Positions 15,564 through 23,887 of a stretch of DNA of 49,966 nucleotides are shown here, piece by piece. The notes under the pieces were generated by a model. That model was not told where the DNA came from, did no database searches, and worked only from the letters and a program-made list of their open reading frames with translations. Source of the stretch: JAFGGG01 sp964638895 (GTDB lineage: Bacteria > Spirochaetota > Spirochaetia > SZUA-6 > RPPD01); assembly GCA_964638895.1 (NCBI GenBank), contig CAZWYY010000024.1, positions 1 to 49,966 of the forward strand, written 5' to 3'. Made by a program: the position numbers and the translations under genes. Position 1 is the first letter of the stretch; every line of letters starts with the position of its first letter.

Positions 15564-16343
15564 TTAGCAGTTAAGCAGGAGTTTCTTCATGCTGCGGGCA
15601 TTGCTCACGGCCTGCCCGCGTGAGTGGTTGTTGAAGGCAATAAACAGGACCTTGGCCTTTTCCAGAATTTTTTTTATGCGCACCACCCACTCCGTGAGCT
15701 CCGCGTCATTGTACAGGTAATCATACCGGCTTGTATTATCGCCCTTCCACCACATTTTTTTGTTTCTGCCGTGAAAACGAACATACGCAAGACTCGCGCT
15801 TACGGTTTCCGCGGCACCCGGCAGTCCGGGAAGCTCCGGGGTGTCCACATTGACGTATCCTATGCCCCGGGCCGCAAGCCCGGAGAGCACCTGCTCTTTT
15901 TGCCATTCCGCGTTGCGGAACTCAACGGCCAGGGGAAGGTCCTTCAGATTTGTGCTGAGGTAATCCAGGTGTTTGCGGTTTGGCGCCGTGTAATGAAAAC
16001 TGTAAGGGAACTGGAGGAGAACCGCCCCGAGTTTATCGGCTTCCTTGAGGGGCATGATTCCTTTTTTAAATATTTCTATATTTTGCGGGGTCTCGTCGCT
16101 TATTTCGTGGGTAATGCTTTTATGGGCTTTAACGGCGAATAAAAACCCGGGCGGGGTTTTGGCGCACATCTTCCGCAGCATAAAAGCCTCGGGCTGCCGG
16201 TAATATGAAAAATTGAGTTCCACGAACCGGAATTCCTTACCGTAAAACTCAAGGTAGTCGGGGGACTGCATGCCCGGAGGATAAAAAGGACCCACCCAGT
16301 CCTGGTACGAGTATCCGCTTGTACCCACATACACCTGCGACAT
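15564..16343 (-). CDS. DUF72 domain protein (TIM-barrel, YecE family)
   Basis: A 259-residue protein matching the DUF72 family throughout. It starts VYVGTSGYSYQDWVGPFYP, has the conserved ELNFSYYRQPE and FLFAVKAHKSITHE, and later LAYVRFHGRNKKMWWKG and YLYNDAELTEW. The family adopts a TIM-barrel fold resembling endonuclease IV, and its biochemical function is not established. The gene is monocistronic. Its promoter places the -10 only 7 bases before ATG with no Shine-Dalgarno, so it is probably leaderless. Confidence 0.92.
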   Translation of the reverse strand: MSQVYVGTSGYSYQDWVGPFYPPGMQSPDYLEFYGKEFRFVELNFSYYRQPEAFMLRKMCAKTPPGFLFAVKAHKSITHEISDETPQNIEIFKKGIMPLKEADKLGAVLLQFPYSFHYTAPNRKHLDYLSTNLKDLPLAVEFRNAEWQKEQVLSGLAARGIGYVNVDTPELPGLPGAAETVSASLAYVRFHGRNKKMWWKGDNTSRYDYLYNDAELTEWVVRIKKILEKAKVLFIAFNNHSRGQAVSNARSMKKLLLNC

Positions 16344-16350
16344 AAAGAAT

Positions 16351-16379
16351 ATTTAAATGTAATAAAAGAAATTAGTCAA
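16351..16379 (-). promoter_or_regulatory. Promoter of the DUF72 gene, leaderless arrangement
   Basis: Minus strand: TTGACT (16379-16374), 17-base spacer, TTAAAT (16356-16351), then seven bases and the ATG at 16343. The predicted transcription start falls at or next to the start codon. Confidence 0.65.
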
Positions 16380-16418
16380 TTTCATATCGGCGGATTATAA
16401 AAAAAATTAAAAAAGATA

Positions 16419-16461
16419 TTGACAAGTACTATAATTTATAGTACTATAAATTATAGTACTT
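16419..16461 (+). promoter_or_regulatory. Promoter with embedded 38-base perfect palindrome (probable PadR operator)
   Basis: TTGACA (16419-16424) and TACTAT (16442-16447) are separated by 17 bases. Bases 16424-16461 form a perfect 38-base palindrome starting AAGTACTATAA and ending TTATAGTACTT, with GTACTATA-like units repeated three times. The palindrome covers the whole spacer, the -10 and the expected start site, so a bound dimer, or two, would block transcription. The gene downstream encodes a PadR-type regulator, making autorepression the simplest reading. Confidence 0.75.
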
Positions 16462-16473
16462 AAGGGGATTGGG

Positions 16474-16581
16474 ATGTTGGGGCAGAGGATAACCCGGCCG
16501 GGGAGACTACCGGTAAGCGTTTCCCGGCGGGGTGTACTGGGGGGGTTCTCTGCCCGCCCGGTTCCCGGTTTTTACATATAA
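16474..16581 (+). CDS. Possible 35-codon small ORF in the PadR leader
   Basis: ATG 16474 follows AAGGGG (16462-16467) by 6 bases, an ideal Shine-Dalgarno spacing right behind a strong promoter. The frame runs 35 codons to TAA 16579-16581, beginning MLGQRITRPGRLPVSVSRRG. The peptide is Arg- and Gly-rich with no recognised family. It overlaps a strong RNA hairpin, so it could be a regulatory leader peptide, a small protein, or coincidence in GC-rich leader sequence. Confidence 0.35.
   Translation: MLGQRITRPGRLPVSVSRRGVLGGFSARPVPGFYI
16480..16555 (+). promoter_or_regulatory. Structured leader RNA upstream of padR
   Basis: GGGCAGAG (16480-16487) pairs with CTCTGCCC (16548-16555). AACCC (16491-16495) pairs with GGGTT (16543-16547), and an inner GCCGGG (16497-16502) with CCCGGC (16523-16528). 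No U-tract follows, so it is not an intrinsic terminator. A 13-base direct repeat, CGGTTTTTACATA, follows at 16566-16578 and 16622-16634. No known riboswitch consensus was recognised. Confidence 0.5.
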
Positions 16582-16664
16582 AAAAGCCGCCCTTTGGAAG
16601 CGTCAGCAAAGCCTTTGGTGTCGGTTTTTACATAAATGTACGGTTGCCGGGAGGGGAACTATAA

Positions 16665-17183
16665 TTGTCGTCCATAAATCTTACCTTGCTGGGGCTTACC
16701 ATCCCCGAACCCATCAGCGCCTATGACCTGGCCAAATTCGTGGAAGAACACGGGCTTACGGATCTTATCCGTTTGAGTATTCCGGCGATTTACAAGAACA
16801 TGAAAAAGCTCGAACAACAGGGATATGTATCCTCAACCACGGTCAGGCACGGGGTAATGCCCGAAAAGACACTGTACGCGATAACACACGAGGGTAGGGA
16901 ACTGTTTGCCCAATTGATGGAAAGATATGTGGATGAGGATATAAGGTACCATTTCGAGTTTAATCCTGTTATTGTAAATCTGGACAAGCTGCCCAAAAAA
17001 AAGAGTAAGGAGCTGGCCTTGAAAATCAAGGCCAAACTTGAAAAAAGAAGATCGGAAATGGAGAAGGGCGCACAGACCTTCCGTAGCGTAAGCGGTACGG
17101 GTACGGCGCTGCTTTCCGAGGTGGAGCATGTAAACAAGGCGCTGCTTGAATGGATTGATGAGTTGATCAGTGAAATGAGATAA
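16665..17183 (+). CDS. PadR-family transcriptional regulator
   Basis: A 172-residue protein. The N-terminal winged helix (LTLLGLTIPEPISAYDLAKF, then AIYKNMKKLEQQGYVSSTTV and TLYAITHEGRELF) is the PadR pattern of a Leu/Gly-rich first helix, a recognition helix and a wing ending in Y-x-I-T-x-x-G. The C-terminal half is a long charged helix suited to dimerisation. TTG 16665 is the start because GAGGGG lies 8 bases upstream and no ATG fits. The gene is about 200 bases behind a promoter overlaid by a 38-base palindrome. It is followed by thrS, which has its own promoter. Neither neighbour is an obvious target, so the regulon may be only itself or distant. Confidence 0.85.
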   Translation: MSSINLTLLGLTIPEPISAYDLAKFVEEHGLTDLIRLSIPAIYKNMKKLEQQGYVSSTTVRHGVMPEKTLYAITHEGRELFAQLMERYVDEDIRYHFEFNPVIVNLDKLPKKKSKELALKIKAKLEKRRSEMEKGAQTFRSVSGTGTALLSEVEHVNKALLEWIDELISEMR

Positions 17184-17245
17184 GCGACGGTATCCGAATA
17201 CGTCGGCAGGCACTTTAATCTTGCCGTGCCCGCCCCCCCCCTTGC

Positions 17246-17274
17246 TTGACAAACCAGGCATAGGGACGTATATA
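17246..17274 (+). promoter_or_regulatory. Promoter of thrS
   Basis: TTGACA (17246-17251), 17-base spacer, TATATA (17269-17274); near consensus. The leader to ATG 17332 is about 50 bases with AAGGAG before the start. No T-box or other riboswitch motif is visible in the leader. Confidence 0.7.
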
Positions 17275-17331
17275 TTAATACAATCCGTACGCATAAAGCC
17301 GGAATGTCCACATAAACAAGGAGTATCTGTC

Positions 17332-19071
17332 ATGCCTGATATTCACAGCGAGCTTGATGTACTGAGGCACTCGACCGCCCATGTGATGGCGGACGCGGTG
17401 CTTTCTCTTTTCCCAGGGGCGAAAATTGCCATCGGGCCCTCAATTGAGGACGGGTTCTATTATGATTTTGACCTGCCCCGTAACCTAACGCCCGACGACC
17501 TGGAAATAATTGAAGAAAAAATGCGCAGCATTATCGCCGGAAACTATGATTTCGAAAAAAAGGTGGTTTCGCGCCAGGAGGCGAAGAAATTATTCAAGGA
17601 TCAGCCCTATAAAGAAGAACTGATCGATGACCTGCCTGCTGATGAGGAGATATTGATTTATATACACAACGGGTTTACGGATCTGTGCAGGGGTCCGCAT
17701 CTGGCGAACACCTCCATGATCAACCCGAAGGCTTTCAAGCTTATCTCCGTGGCCGGGGCCTACTGGCGCGGAGATGAAAAGAGAACCATGCTGCAGCGAA
17801 TCTACGGTACGGCCTGGAACACTCCGGAGGAACTGCGGGCGTACCTGGAAAAAAGAAAAGAGATAGAGCGCCGTGATCACAGGCGACTGGGCAAGGAACT
17901 TGATCTGTTCTCAACCCACGAGGAGGCCGGGGCGGGTTTGATCTACTGGCACCCCAAGGGCGCGCGGATTCGCCATATAATTGAGGATTTCTGGAAGACC
18001 GAACATTTTAAGAACGGGTATGAACTGCTTTACACCCCGCATATCGGCAAGGCCTGGCTGTGGGAGACCTCGGGCCACCTGGGATTTTACCAGGAGAACA
18101 TGTATGCGCCCATGCAGATCGACAACATGGATTATTACATAAAACCCATGAACTGCCCGTTCCATATTCTTATCTATAAAACCGATCTGCGCTCCTACCG
18201 GGAGCTGCCCCTGCGCTGGGCGGAACTGGGCACGGTGTACCGTTACGAGCGCTCCGGCGTACTGCACGGGCTTCTACGGGTGCGCGGGTTTACCCAGGAT
18301 GACGCCCACATTATCTGCACCCCTGAACAGGTGGAAGAGGAAATTGTTCGTGTTCTGAAATTTTCCCTGTATATGTGGCAGACCTTCGGGTTCCCGGAGG
18401 TCAAGGCCTACCTGGCCACCAAACCAGAACACAGCGTGGGTATGGAGGAGGATTGGGAAAAGGCCACTTCATCTTTAAAAGCGGCTATTGAGGCAGAGAG
18501 GCTGCCCTATGTCCTGGATGAAGGGGGCGGGGCGTTCTACGGACCGAAAATAGACCTGAAGGTTAAAGACGCGCTGGGACGGGAATGGCAGATGTCGACC
18601 ATCCAGTTTGACTTTAACGAGCCGGAACGTTTCGACATGCGGTTTACGGACAGCGACGGCAGGGAAAAGCGGCCGTATATGATTCACCGCGCTCTTTTAG
18701 GTTCCATAGAGCGTTTTTTTGGGGTTCTTATAGAACATTACGGCGGGGCCTTTCCCGTGTGGCTGGCCCCGGTGCAGGCTATTGTGATCCCGGTGGCCCT
18801 GCCGTTTACCGATTACGCCGGGGAGGTGAGGGATATCCTGCACGCGGCCGGTATTCGCGTTGACGCGGATCTCAGCGACGAACGGATGAACGCTAAAATA
18901 CGCAAGGCCCAGCAGCAGAAGATCCCCTATATGCTTATTGTGGGTGAAAGCGAACAGGACGCCCGCACCGTGTCCATCCGCACACGAACCGGTGAAAAAA
19001 TCAATGACCTGGCCCTGGACGGTTGTATTGAGTTTGTAAAACAGAAAACAGCGGAGAAAACCCTGATTTAA
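17332..19071 (+). CDS. thrS: Threonine--tRNA ligase lacking the N-terminal TGS domain
   Basis: A 579-residue class II synthetase. It begins directly with the editing (SAD) domain, whose HxxxH is residues 13-17 (RHSTAHVMADA), with the editing Cys motif DLCRGPHLANT. The catalytic core has zinc ligands in MNCPFHIL, QDDAHIICT and MIHRALLGS. A C-terminal anticodon-binding domain follows (PVWLAPVQAIVIPVA through LIVGESEQDARTVSIRTR). The approximately 60-residue TGS domain found in most bacterial ThrRS is absent. The upstream frame has only an unrelated Pro-rich stretch, and the promoter and AAGGAG fit ATG 17332. The ATP-cone/kinase gene starts 9 bases after the stop. Confidence 0.95.
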   Translation: MPDIHSELDVLRHSTAHVMADAVLSLFPGAKIAIGPSIEDGFYYDFDLPRNLTPDDLEIIEEKMRSIIAGNYDFEKKVVSRQEAKKLFKDQPYKEELIDDLPADEEILIYIHNGFTDLCRGPHLANTSMINPKAFKLISVAGAYWRGDEKRTMLQRIYGTAWNTPEELRAYLEKRKEIERRDHRRLGKELDLFSTHEEAGAGLIYWHPKGARIRHIIEDFWKTEHFKNGYELLYTPHIGKAWLWETSGHLGFYQENMYAPMQIDNMDYYIKPMNCPFHILIYKTDLRSYRELPLRWAELGTVYRYERSGVLHGLLRVRGFTQDDAHIICTPEQVEEEIVRVLKFSLYMWQTFGFPEVKAYLATKPEHSVGMEEDWEKATSSLKAAIEAERLPYVLDEGGGAFYGPKIDLKVKDALGREWQMSTIQFDFNEPERFDMRFTDSDGREKRPYMIHRALLGSIERFFGVLIEHYGGAFPVWLAPVQAIVIPVALPFTDYAGEVRDILHAAGIRVDADLSDERMNAKIRKAQQQKIPYMLIVGESEQDARTVSIRTRTGEKINDLALDGCIEFVKQKTAEKTLI

Positions 19072-19080
19072 ACACCGGCC

Positions 19081-20412
19081 ATGGTAGAGAATATCGTAAA
19101 GCGCGACGGCAGAATCGTTCCCTTTGAAAAAGAAAAAATAGTGTTTGCGATTCTGCAGGCCGCGGTGGCCGTAGGGGGGCGTGACCGCAAAACCGCCGAG
19201 GCCGTGGCCGCCGATGTTGTCACATTGCTCGAGGGGCGGGATTACGGCGGCAGTTTTCCCACCGTGGAAGAGGTCCAGGATCTGGTGGAAAAGTGCCTGA
19301 TCGAACGCGGACACGCCAAAACCGCCAAGGCCTATATTGTCTACCGCTACGAACACGCCCTAAAAAGGGCGGGCAGGCAGAGTCTCACATATTCCAGTGA
19401 CAATGTGCCATACCGGAAGCTGTGGCAGGCCCTCTCCTGGGCCGTGGAAAATGAATGCGTGACTACCGCCCAGCTTCGTGAATCGGCCCGGGGAGGAGGG
19501 ATAAGTCCCCTGGTGGCAAAATCAGAGGCCTTCTACGCGGATGAGATTGAAAACGCGTTTTCCAAACTTAAAAGCAGCCTGCATGAGATAAAACTCATCA
19601 TCATCGCCGGCCCCTCGGCCTCCGGAAAGACCACCACCACCATCAAACTGGAACAGAAACTCAAAACCATGGGCAAAAGCCTTGTGGCCCTGAATATCGA
19701 TAATTATTTTTTTGATCTTGAAGAGCACCCACGGGATAGCTACGGCGATTATGATTTTGAGACCCCGCAGGCCATTGACCTTGAGCTGGTGAACACCCAT
19801 CTTAAGGAGCTGCTCCGGGGCAAAATAGTCAGGGTCCCGTATTATGATTTTAAAACCGGGAAACGCGCGGGTACCGCGGGAGAACTGAGTCTTCCTGAAA
19901 ACGGCATAATCCTGATCGATTCCCTGCACGGCATGTTCCCGGAGATGACCGCGGGAGTTCCCGAAGAACGGAAGTTCAGGCTTTATATCGAAACACTCTC
20001 CCAGGTCAAGGACAATGACGGGAACTATATCCGCTGGAGCGACGTGCGCATGTGCCGGCGCATGGTCAGGGACATGCAGTACCGGAATTACGACCCGCTG
20101 ACCACCGTTAAACATTGGCATCATGTGCGCCGCGCGGAGTTGCGGTATATTGTCTCAAAAATCAGCGGTGTTGACGTCATTGTCAACAGCTTCCTGGCCT
20201 ATGAGCTTCCCGTAATGAAAAAGAGGCTGGACGCCTACCTGCCGCGGTTTCTGGAGGTATTGAAGGATGATATCAACGCCGAGGACGCGCTGGAGCGGGT
20301 GACCCGGATCTCGGAGCTGTTCGGACAGATTCCCGAGTGGGAGGGACAGGATGTTATCCCCCCCGATTCCCTGCTCCGGGAGTTTATCGGCGGGAGTGTG
20401 TATAGCTATTAA
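19081..20412 (+). CDS. ATP-cone domain fused to uridine kinase-like P-loop kinase
   Basis: A 443-residue two-domain protein. Residues about 1-95 form an ATP-cone (IVKRDGRIVPFEKEKIVFAI and HAKTAKAYIVYRYEHALKR), the nucleotide-sensing module of ribonucleotide reductases and NrdR. From about residue 165 a uridine kinase/phosphoribulokinase-type domain begins. It has Walker A AGPSASGKTTTTIKLE, the lid/substrate segment NIDNYFFDLEEHPRDSYGDY and DFETPQAIDLELVNTHL, and ILIDSLHGMFP. The likely reaction is phosphorylation of uridine/cytidine or a related nucleoside, with the cone acting as an allosteric sensor. The start overlaps the thrS region closely, and the M32 peptidase frame follows in the same unit. 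Confidence 0.85.
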   Translation: MVENIVKRDGRIVPFEKEKIVFAILQAAVAVGGRDRKTAEAVAADVVTLLEGRDYGGSFPTVEEVQDLVEKCLIERGHAKTAKAYIVYRYEHALKRAGRQSLTYSSDNVPYRKLWQALSWAVENECVTTAQLRESARGGGISPLVAKSEAFYADEIENAFSKLKSSLHEIKLIIIAGPSASGKTTTTIKLEQKLKTMGKSLVALNIDNYFFDLEEHPRDSYGDYDFETPQAIDLELVNTHLKELLRGKIVRVPYYDFKTGKRAGTAGELSLPENGIILIDSLHGMFPEMTAGVPEERKFRLYIETLSQVKDNDGNYIRWSDVRMCRRMVRDMQYRNYDPLTTVKHWHHVRRAELRYIVSKISGVDVIVNSFLAYELPVMKKRLDAYLPRFLEVLKDDINAEDALERVTRISELFGQIPEWEGQDVIPPDSLLREFIGGSVYSY

Positions 20413-20434
20413 TATCTATAAAAAGGAGGACGGC

Positions 20435-21952
20435 ATGGAACAGGCATTATCACAATTAAAGGAGATCGATAAGGAAATATTGCTTTTAGCCCATACGGCG
20501 GCGTTGTTAAGCTGGGACCAGGAAACCTATATGCCCACGGGCGCTCTGGAAGAGCGTTCCGAACAAATTTCTTTTTTACAGGGATTGATTCACCGGCGTA
20601 TCACCGATCCGCGCTGTACGGACATGTTTTCGGCCTTGGAGGCGGACCCGGGCAATCCTGCGGGAGCGGCGCGCTTTTCAGAGATTGAGCGGGCCTTTAT
20701 CCGCGAGGCCTACCGCCGTTACAACCGCGGCACCAGAATACCGGAGTCCCTGGTGGTGGAGATGGCCAAGACAGCCAGCATGGCCCAGGGAGTTTGGGTA
20801 CGAGCGCGCAAGGCCTCGGATTTTTCAATGTTCCGTCCCCACCTGGAAAAGATCATCGAGCTGTTAAAGCAGATCGCCGCATGCCTGGGCTATACCGATT
20901 CCCCGTACGATCCCCTGCTTGACGAGTACGAGCCGTGGATGACCACCAGAGAGGTGGAGGACGTGTTCGGCCGCCTGAAGCAGCCGCTTATCGAGCTTGT
21001 GCAAAAAATCGTTGATTCGGACAAGAAGATCAATGAATCCGTGATAACCGCGCGTTTTCCGGAACAGACCCAACTGCGCTTCAACCTGCTGGTGCTGAAG
21101 GCCATGGGGTTCGAGTTCGATCGCGGCCGGCTGGATGTGTCCGCCCATCCCTTTACCACCACCCTTGGTGTCAACGATATCAGGCTTACCACACGGTATA
21201 ATGAAGATTTTTTCCCCACATCCCTGTTCGGAACCATCCATGAATGCGGCCACGGGCTGTATGAATTGGGCTTCGGCCCGCAGATCAGGGGCGGCCTGCT
21301 GGGCAACGCGGCCTCACTCGGGATCCATGAGTCCCAGTCGCGTCTTTGGGAAAACATGGTGGGCAGAAGCCTGAGGTTCTGGAAAGGTTTCTTCCCGTTG
21401 TTAAGCAAGACATTCCCCGAAGCGCTGAAGGGTGTCACCCTCCAAGAGTTTTACACGGCCATCAACGCGGTGAAGCCCTCGCTTATCCGGGTGGAGGCGG
21501 ATGAAGTAACCTACAATCTGCATATCATCCTACGGTTTGAGCTGGAAAAGCGACTGATAATGGGGGAGCTTGCCGCAGCCGACCTGCCCGCGGCCTGGAA
21601 AGAAGAATCAAAGAAGCTTCTGGGTATTGAGCCGGCTACCGACGCGGACGGGGTGCTGCAGGATGTGCACTGGTCCATGGGCGCCATCGGCTACTTTCCC
21701 ACGTATACATTGGGCAACCTCTACGCGGCCCAGTTTTACGCCGCCCTCTGCAGGCAACAGCCCGCGGCCGAGGCGGAGATTGAAAAAGGCAACCTGACGC
21801 CAGTGCGCGCTTGGCTGGTTGAGAATATTCATGCCCATGGGGCCGTGTATCCGGCCGGAGAGCTCTGCCGCCGGGTGACGGGGGAGAAACTGGACCCCGG
21901 CTATTTTTTAAAGTACCTTAGGCAAAAATTCGGTGAGCTCTATGGTTTTTAG
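20435..21952 (+). CDS. Carboxypeptidase, M32 (Taq) family
   Basis: A 505-residue zinc carboxypeptidase. The zinc-binding HExxH motif is HECGH at residues 269-273 (FGTIHECGHGLYELGF). The second ligand region is LGIHESQSRLWENMVGRS, and the family-typical YNLHIILRFELEKRL and DVHWSMGAIGYFPTYTLGNL follow. Start ATG 20435 was chosen for AAGGAGG 8 bases upstream; a longer frame into the preceding gene is spurious. Cytoplasmic (no signal peptide), cleaving C-terminal residues from peptides. It is co-oriented with thrS and the kinase fusion, and overlaps the membrane-protein gene that follows. Confidence 0.95.
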   Translation: MEQALSQLKEIDKEILLLAHTAALLSWDQETYMPTGALEERSEQISFLQGLIHRRITDPRCTDMFSALEADPGNPAGAARFSEIERAFIREAYRRYNRGTRIPESLVVEMAKTASMAQGVWVRARKASDFSMFRPHLEKIIELLKQIAACLGYTDSPYDPLLDEYEPWMTTREVEDVFGRLKQPLIELVQKIVDSDKKINESVITARFPEQTQLRFNLLVLKAMGFEFDRGRLDVSAHPFTTTLGVNDIRLTTRYNEDFFPTSLFGTIHECGHGLYELGFGPQIRGGLLGNAASLGIHESQSRLWENMVGRSLRFWKGFFPLLSKTFPEALKGVTLQEFYTAINAVKPSLIRVEADEVTYNLHIILRFELEKRLIMGELAAADLPAAWKEESKKLLGIEPATDADGVLQDVHWSMGAIGYFPTYTLGNLYAAQFYAALCRQQPAAEAEIEKGNLTPVRAWLVENIHAHGAVYPAGELCRRVTGEKLDPGYFLKYLRQKFGELYGF

Positions 21953-22757
21953 CACATTTTTATCAAGTCCCTATACCTGGCTGCTTCTGGCCGGTATTCT
22001 TACAGGCGCGGCGTTGAACAAACTGCTGCGCGGGGTAAAAAAAACGGGGGATCCGGTCCGGGCCGGGGAACGCAAACGGGCCTTTGTGCTGCTCTTTTTG
22101 GTCCTCTCATTTATCGCCCTGGTATGCGCGGTCATTGTGCCCGGCGTGGACAAGACGGCGGCCAACCCCCTGGGCCTGCTGGTGTTTTACCTGGCCGTTT
22201 CCTTCATCGTTTTCCTGGTGCTGCGCTTTAAACGGTTGTTCGGCGTCCCGTTCGCTGTGCTGTTCGTGCTTTTGATCGCGGCGGTGCTGCTTTTCCTGCA
22301 GGCCATTGTGGCCTTCACCGGGGAGACCGAGATAGCCAGGGTGAAGGTGGATGCCATACAAAATAACATCATCAAGTACGAGCTTACGCCCGCCGTGGGC
22401 GAGCCCGAGGTGGTGGTAACCGAGGGCGTCAATTTCGCGCCCCAGGTGGAGCTGGTTATCTTTGACGATTTTTTTGTGTTCCTGGGCGCCAAAACCTGGT
22501 ACCGCTTCCAGGCCATGCTCAGCTACAACCCGGCCGCAAGCAGTTCCACGCAGGTCACCTTCAACCGCCACCCGCTTAAGCGGTCCCAGGGACTTTCCGA
22601 GGATATTTTCGCCTTCGTGATGCAAAACAGGGATATGATACCGGGCATCAAAACCATACAGGGCCAGATCACCTATCCCCTGCGCGTACGCGTGGGAGGC
22701 GCCTACGTGATCACCGTGCAGAACGACGGCGGGGTTGAAATTCGTGAGTTGAAATAG
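21942..22757 (+). CDS. Unrecognised membrane protein
   Basis: About 271 residues from ATG 21942; GTG 21933 in frame is an alternative. Both overlap the M32 stop. The first 130 residues contain four hydrophobic segments (such as FVLLFLVLSFIALVCAVIVPG and LLVFYLAVSFIVFLVLRF). They are followed by a soluble C-terminal domain of about 140 residues with beta-rich sequence (QVELVIFDDFFVFLGAKTWY). I do not recognise the family. The arrangement suggests an inner-membrane anchor with an extracytoplasmic domain. Overlap with the peptidase gene indicates co-transcription. Confidence 0.7.
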   Translation: MVFSTFLSSPYTWLLLAGILTGAALNKLLRGVKKTGDPVRAGERKRAFVLLFLVLSFIALVCAVIVPGVDKTAANPLGLLVFYLAVSFIVFLVLRFKRLFGVPFAVLFVLLIAAVLLFLQAIVAFTGETEIARVKVDAIQNNIIKYELTPAVGEPEVVVTEGVNFAPQVELVIFDDFFVFLGAKTWYRFQAMLSYNPAASSSTQVTFNRHPLKRSQGLSEDIFAFVMQNRDMIPGIKTIQGQITYPLRVRVGGAYVITVQNDGGVEIRELK

Positions 22758-22804
22758 CGCAGTGGATAGCGGCCGCGTCCTAAAGCCTTCCCGAATACAG
22801 TGTG

Positions 22805-23887
22805 CTAGTATCGCAGCGGCAGTTTCATCCTATGGAGCTCAAAACACTGAAACCGGCCGGCTTTTTTGAAACAGTCCTGCAGGGGTAGCGGGATCTTGGA
22901 AAATATCTCGTCTGTTATGTATATATTTCCGGGTTTGGCGAACTTATACCCCATATGTGAAAGGGAGTTTACGGCGTCAGAGATTATTCTTCCGGTGTTG
23001 CCCCTTTCCTTATATAACGTGCTGCCGGCGTGCAGCACGATGCGGTAAGAAAGCAGCATTTTGGAAGCGCACCGCTCTATGCTAATTATCCTGCGGGAAA
23101 GCATTAGGCGCATACAAGAGGCGATGATGGCGGAAGGTTTGTTGGTAAAGGGGAAAAGCACTATGCCCCCGAAATCGTTCCAGATCCACAGGCGTCCCTT
23201 TTCCGCCGCCGTATAGGTTTTTACCACTGACTGAAAAGAAGAAAGCAGGTTTTCCACTGCCTTCTCTCCCACACGCTGACTGAGTGCATATTGGCCGTCG
23301 AGTTCCACGAACATCATATGAAACAGATACTCGTTCCCCGGCTGTACCATATTCCAACTGCGTGCGCGCAGGATTTTAGAGGGAAGGGCGGCGGCCGTTT
23401 TAGGGAGCGGCGCTCCCGCCGAAGCGCCTTCCCGCTGCCCGGCTGCTTCCCGCTGCGCATGCTGAGCTGCGGCCGGTGCCCGCTCACGCCGGTTTGCGGC
23501 GGGGAAAGCGGCCTTATTTTCGGTCCGTATAAACTCCAGCACGTCTTTAATGCGTGCGGCCGAAACACCTTGCTTGCACTGTTCACGTCCAAGGTAATCC
23601 GCCGCCCCCTTGAAAAAAAGCGCGGCCTTATCCTTTATCGTCTCCCTATGATCTATGATTCCAAAACCGGCCTGCGTTGATTTGTTCAAGGTCTTTATTA
23701 AATGGTCCAGCTCTCTATCGGAAACACAGGAAATGTCCACATAAAAGAGGCAGGGGGCTGCGAGCCCGCGCGCTGTTTTTTTCAGATCCTTAAGCGTTAG
23801 GAACCGCAGCGTATGTACCCTGGATTTTTCAAGACCGCAGAAGATGTTGGTTATATTTTTTTGATCGGAAAAAACGATTATATCCAT
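22805..23887 (-). CDS. Degenerate class III cyclase-homology protein with N-terminal receiver-like region
   Basis: A 360-residue protein. Residues about 1-120 resemble a receiver or receiver-like fold (MDIIVFSDQKNITNIFCGLE, PCLFYVDISCVSDRELDHLI). An Ala/Arg-rich linker follows, then a domain aligning with the cyclase-like neighbour: HMMFVELDGQYALSQRVGEK, GRLWIWNDFGGIVLFPF and ISDAVNSLSHMGYKF. Compared with its neighbour, the metal-binding FDIS is VELD and GDGG is NDFGG, so catalysis is doubtful and a regulatory role more likely. Its ATG immediately follows the TAG of the upstream cyclase gene (zero gap), so the pair is translated together. Confidence 0.6.
   Translation of the reverse strand: MDIIVFSDQKNITNIFCGLEKSRVHTLRFLTLKDLKKTARGLAAPCLFYVDISCVSDRELDHLIKTLNKSTQAGFGIIDHRETIKDKAALFFKGAADYLGREQCKQGVSAARIKDVLEFIRTENKAAFPAANRRERAPAAAQHAQREAAGQREGASAGAPLPKTAAALPSKILRARSWNMVQPGNEYLFHMMFVELDGQYALSQRVGEKAVENLLSSFQSVVKTYTAAEKGRLWIWNDFGGIVLFPFTNKPSAIIASCMRLMLSRRIISIERCASKMLLSYRIVLHAGSTLYKERGNTGRIISDAVNSLSHMGYKFAKPGNIYITDEIFSKIPLPLQDCFKKAGRFQCFELHRMKLPLRY

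Noticed and set aside
16532..16726. 64-codon plus-strand frame between the PadR promoter and the padR start
   Set aside because: It overlaps padR in another frame and has no Shine-Dalgarno. The upstream 35-codon frame with AAGGGG is the better small-ORF candidate.
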